Of a stretch of DNA of 5,802 nt, positions 4,975 to 5,802 are shown piece after piece. Within the stretch, counting starts at the first letter, position 1, and every line of letters begins with the position of its first letter. Below the pieces are notes generated by a model that searched no databases, was not told the origin of the DNA, and saw only the letters and a program-made list of their open reading frames with translations. This DNA comes from Chloroflexia bacterium. Lineage in GTDB: Bacteria; Chloroflexota; Chloroflexia; Thermomicrobiales; UBA6265. The translations under genes and the position numbers were made by a program. The DNA is taken from positions 1-5,802 of the forward strand of contig JACCYK010000482.1 in assembly GCA_013696525.1 (NCBI GenBank), in the 5' to 3' direction.

Positions 4975-5802
4975 ATGCGAGCACTCCGCGCCATGATTAT
5001 CGCCAATCTGAAGATGAGCCTGCGCAACCGGGCCGCCCTCTTCTGGAACCTCATCTTCCCGGCCATCTTCATCATCATCTTCGGCCTGGTGTTCGGCGGC
5101 ACCGCCGGCCTCACCTTCGCCATCGGCATCGTCGGCCCCCCCACCGCGTACCAGGAGCGAGTGATGCTGGCGATGGCGGGCAACGACGCCTTCACCGTCA
5201 GCCACGGGACCGAAGGCGAAGAGCTGATGGCCCTGCGCGACGGCACACGCGACGTCGTCCTCATCTTCGACGCGGGCCAGGCCGCCGCCGCCGATAGCAT
5301 TCCCAACGTGACCCTCTTCTACGACCAGACCAACCGGCCCACGGCCCAGGTCGCCGTCGGCACGGTCCGCCAGGTGCTGGCCGCGGTCGCCGGCAACGCC
5401 CCCCCCGCCGGCAATATCCTGGAGCGCACCATCGGCAACCTCCGCGACTTCGTCACCGGCCAGGGGGACGCCGTGGTCACCAATGTGATCGAACGCCCGG
5501 TGACCACCCGCGAAATGTCGTTCATCGACTTCTTCGTCCCCGGCATCCTGGCGATGAGCATCATGAACTCCGGCATCATCGGGCTGGCGACCTCCTTCGT
5601 CTCCTACCGGGAGCGCGGCATCCTGCGCCGGATCAAGGTGACGCCCTTTCCGCTCGCCTCGTTCCTGCTGGCCAAAGTGCTGGCCCAGATGATCCAGATC
5701 GTGCTTCAAGCCCTAATCCTGGTCGGTCTGGCCTGGCTGCTGTTCGGCTTGAACCCGCGCGGCAACCCGGTCGTGATCCTGGGCGCGATCATCGTCGGCT
5801 CG
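4975..5802 (+). CDS. ABC-2 type transporter permease, N-terminal part (runs off the window)
   Basis: The first 276 residues are present, without a stop; relatives are usually about 350-400 residues, so the last membrane helices are missing. This is the membrane subunit of an exporter (ABC2_membrane_3-like architecture). Helix 1 spans about 21-41 (ALFWNLIFPAIFIIIFGLVF), followed by a large extracytoplasmic domain at 42-183 containing LFYDQTN (114-120), then helix 2 at 184-210 beginning FIDFFVPGILAMS. A cytoplasmic coupling segment YRERGILRRIKVTP (211-224) is characteristic of this family and contacts the ATPase. Helix 3 lies at about 226-257 and a fourth starts near 265. The ATG at 4975 is preceded by AAGAGGA (4963-4969) at a 5-nt spacing. 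The natural partner is the ATPase encoded at 3488-4573; the repeat-filled gap between them is unusual for this gene pair. Confidence 0.93.
   Translation, partial: MRALRAMIIANLKMSLRNRAALFWNLIFPAIFIIIFGLVFGGTAGLTFAIGIVGPPTAYQERVMLAMAGNDAFTVSHGTEGEELMALRDGTRDVVLIFDAGQAAAADSIPNVTLFYDQTNRPTAQVAVGTVRQVLAAVAGNAPPAGNILERTIGNLRDFVTGQGDAVVTNVIERPVTTREMSFIDFFVPGILAMSIMNSGIIGLATSFVSYRERGILRRIKVTPFPLASFLLAKVLAQMIQIVLQALILVGLAWLLFGLNPRGNPVVILGAIIVGS

Noticed and set aside
4930..5709. Minus-strand open frame opposite the permease
   Set aside because: The plus frame encodes a convincing ABC-2 permease with a ribosome site and membrane helices; the minus frame is Asp/Gly/His-rich with no family features.

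Overview
The window is GC-rich DNA from a bacterium, with four genes on the + strand. It most resembles the Thermomicrobia/Sphaerobacter-type Chloroflexota. That assignment is inferred from style and recalled patterns, not from a database match: twin-arginine signal sequences of the RRDF/RRRF kind on exported proteins, very GC-rich third codon positions, and intergenic hairpin repeats of the kind I recall from Chloroflexi genomes. No rRNA, tRNA, CRISPR array or transposase gene is visible.

Layout. Positions 109-1077 encode an exported two-domain protein of unknown function: a twin-arginine-like signal peptide, an Ala-rich linker, an NTF2/SnoaL-like segment, and a cupredoxin-like segment that lacks most of its copper ligands. 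A perfect 10-bp hairpin follows. Positions 1202-3088 encode an oligopeptide-type (family 5) ABC transporter substrate-binding protein, closed by a very strong terminator with a perfect 16-bp stem. No matching permease or ATPase gene lies downstream of it. Positions 3153-3487 hold no gene; they carry a chain of small hairpins that includes two related repeat units in opposite orientation, then a plausible promoter. Positions 3488-4573 encode a complete DrrA/CcmA-type ABC ATPase. About 400 bp of non-coding DNA (4574-4974) follows. It contains a 141-bp MITE-like element with 24/25-bp terminal inverted repeats, a second nested palindromic segment, and a possible -10 box. From 4975 to the window edge runs the first 276 codons of an ABC-2 type membrane permease.

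How the genes work together. The ATPase and permease are very probably the two halves of one drug, lipid or polysaccharide exporter. Genes of this kind normally abut or overlap; here a block of repeats separates them. The substrate-binding protein is the capture component of a different, import-type system whose membrane parts are not in the window.

I found no defence system or novel enzymatic system. The most unusual content is the intergenic repeat DNA. The MITE-like element splits the exporter operon, and it shares short sequence blocks and TTCA/TGAA-loop hairpins with the repeat cluster upstream of the ATPase gene, which suggests one repeat family.
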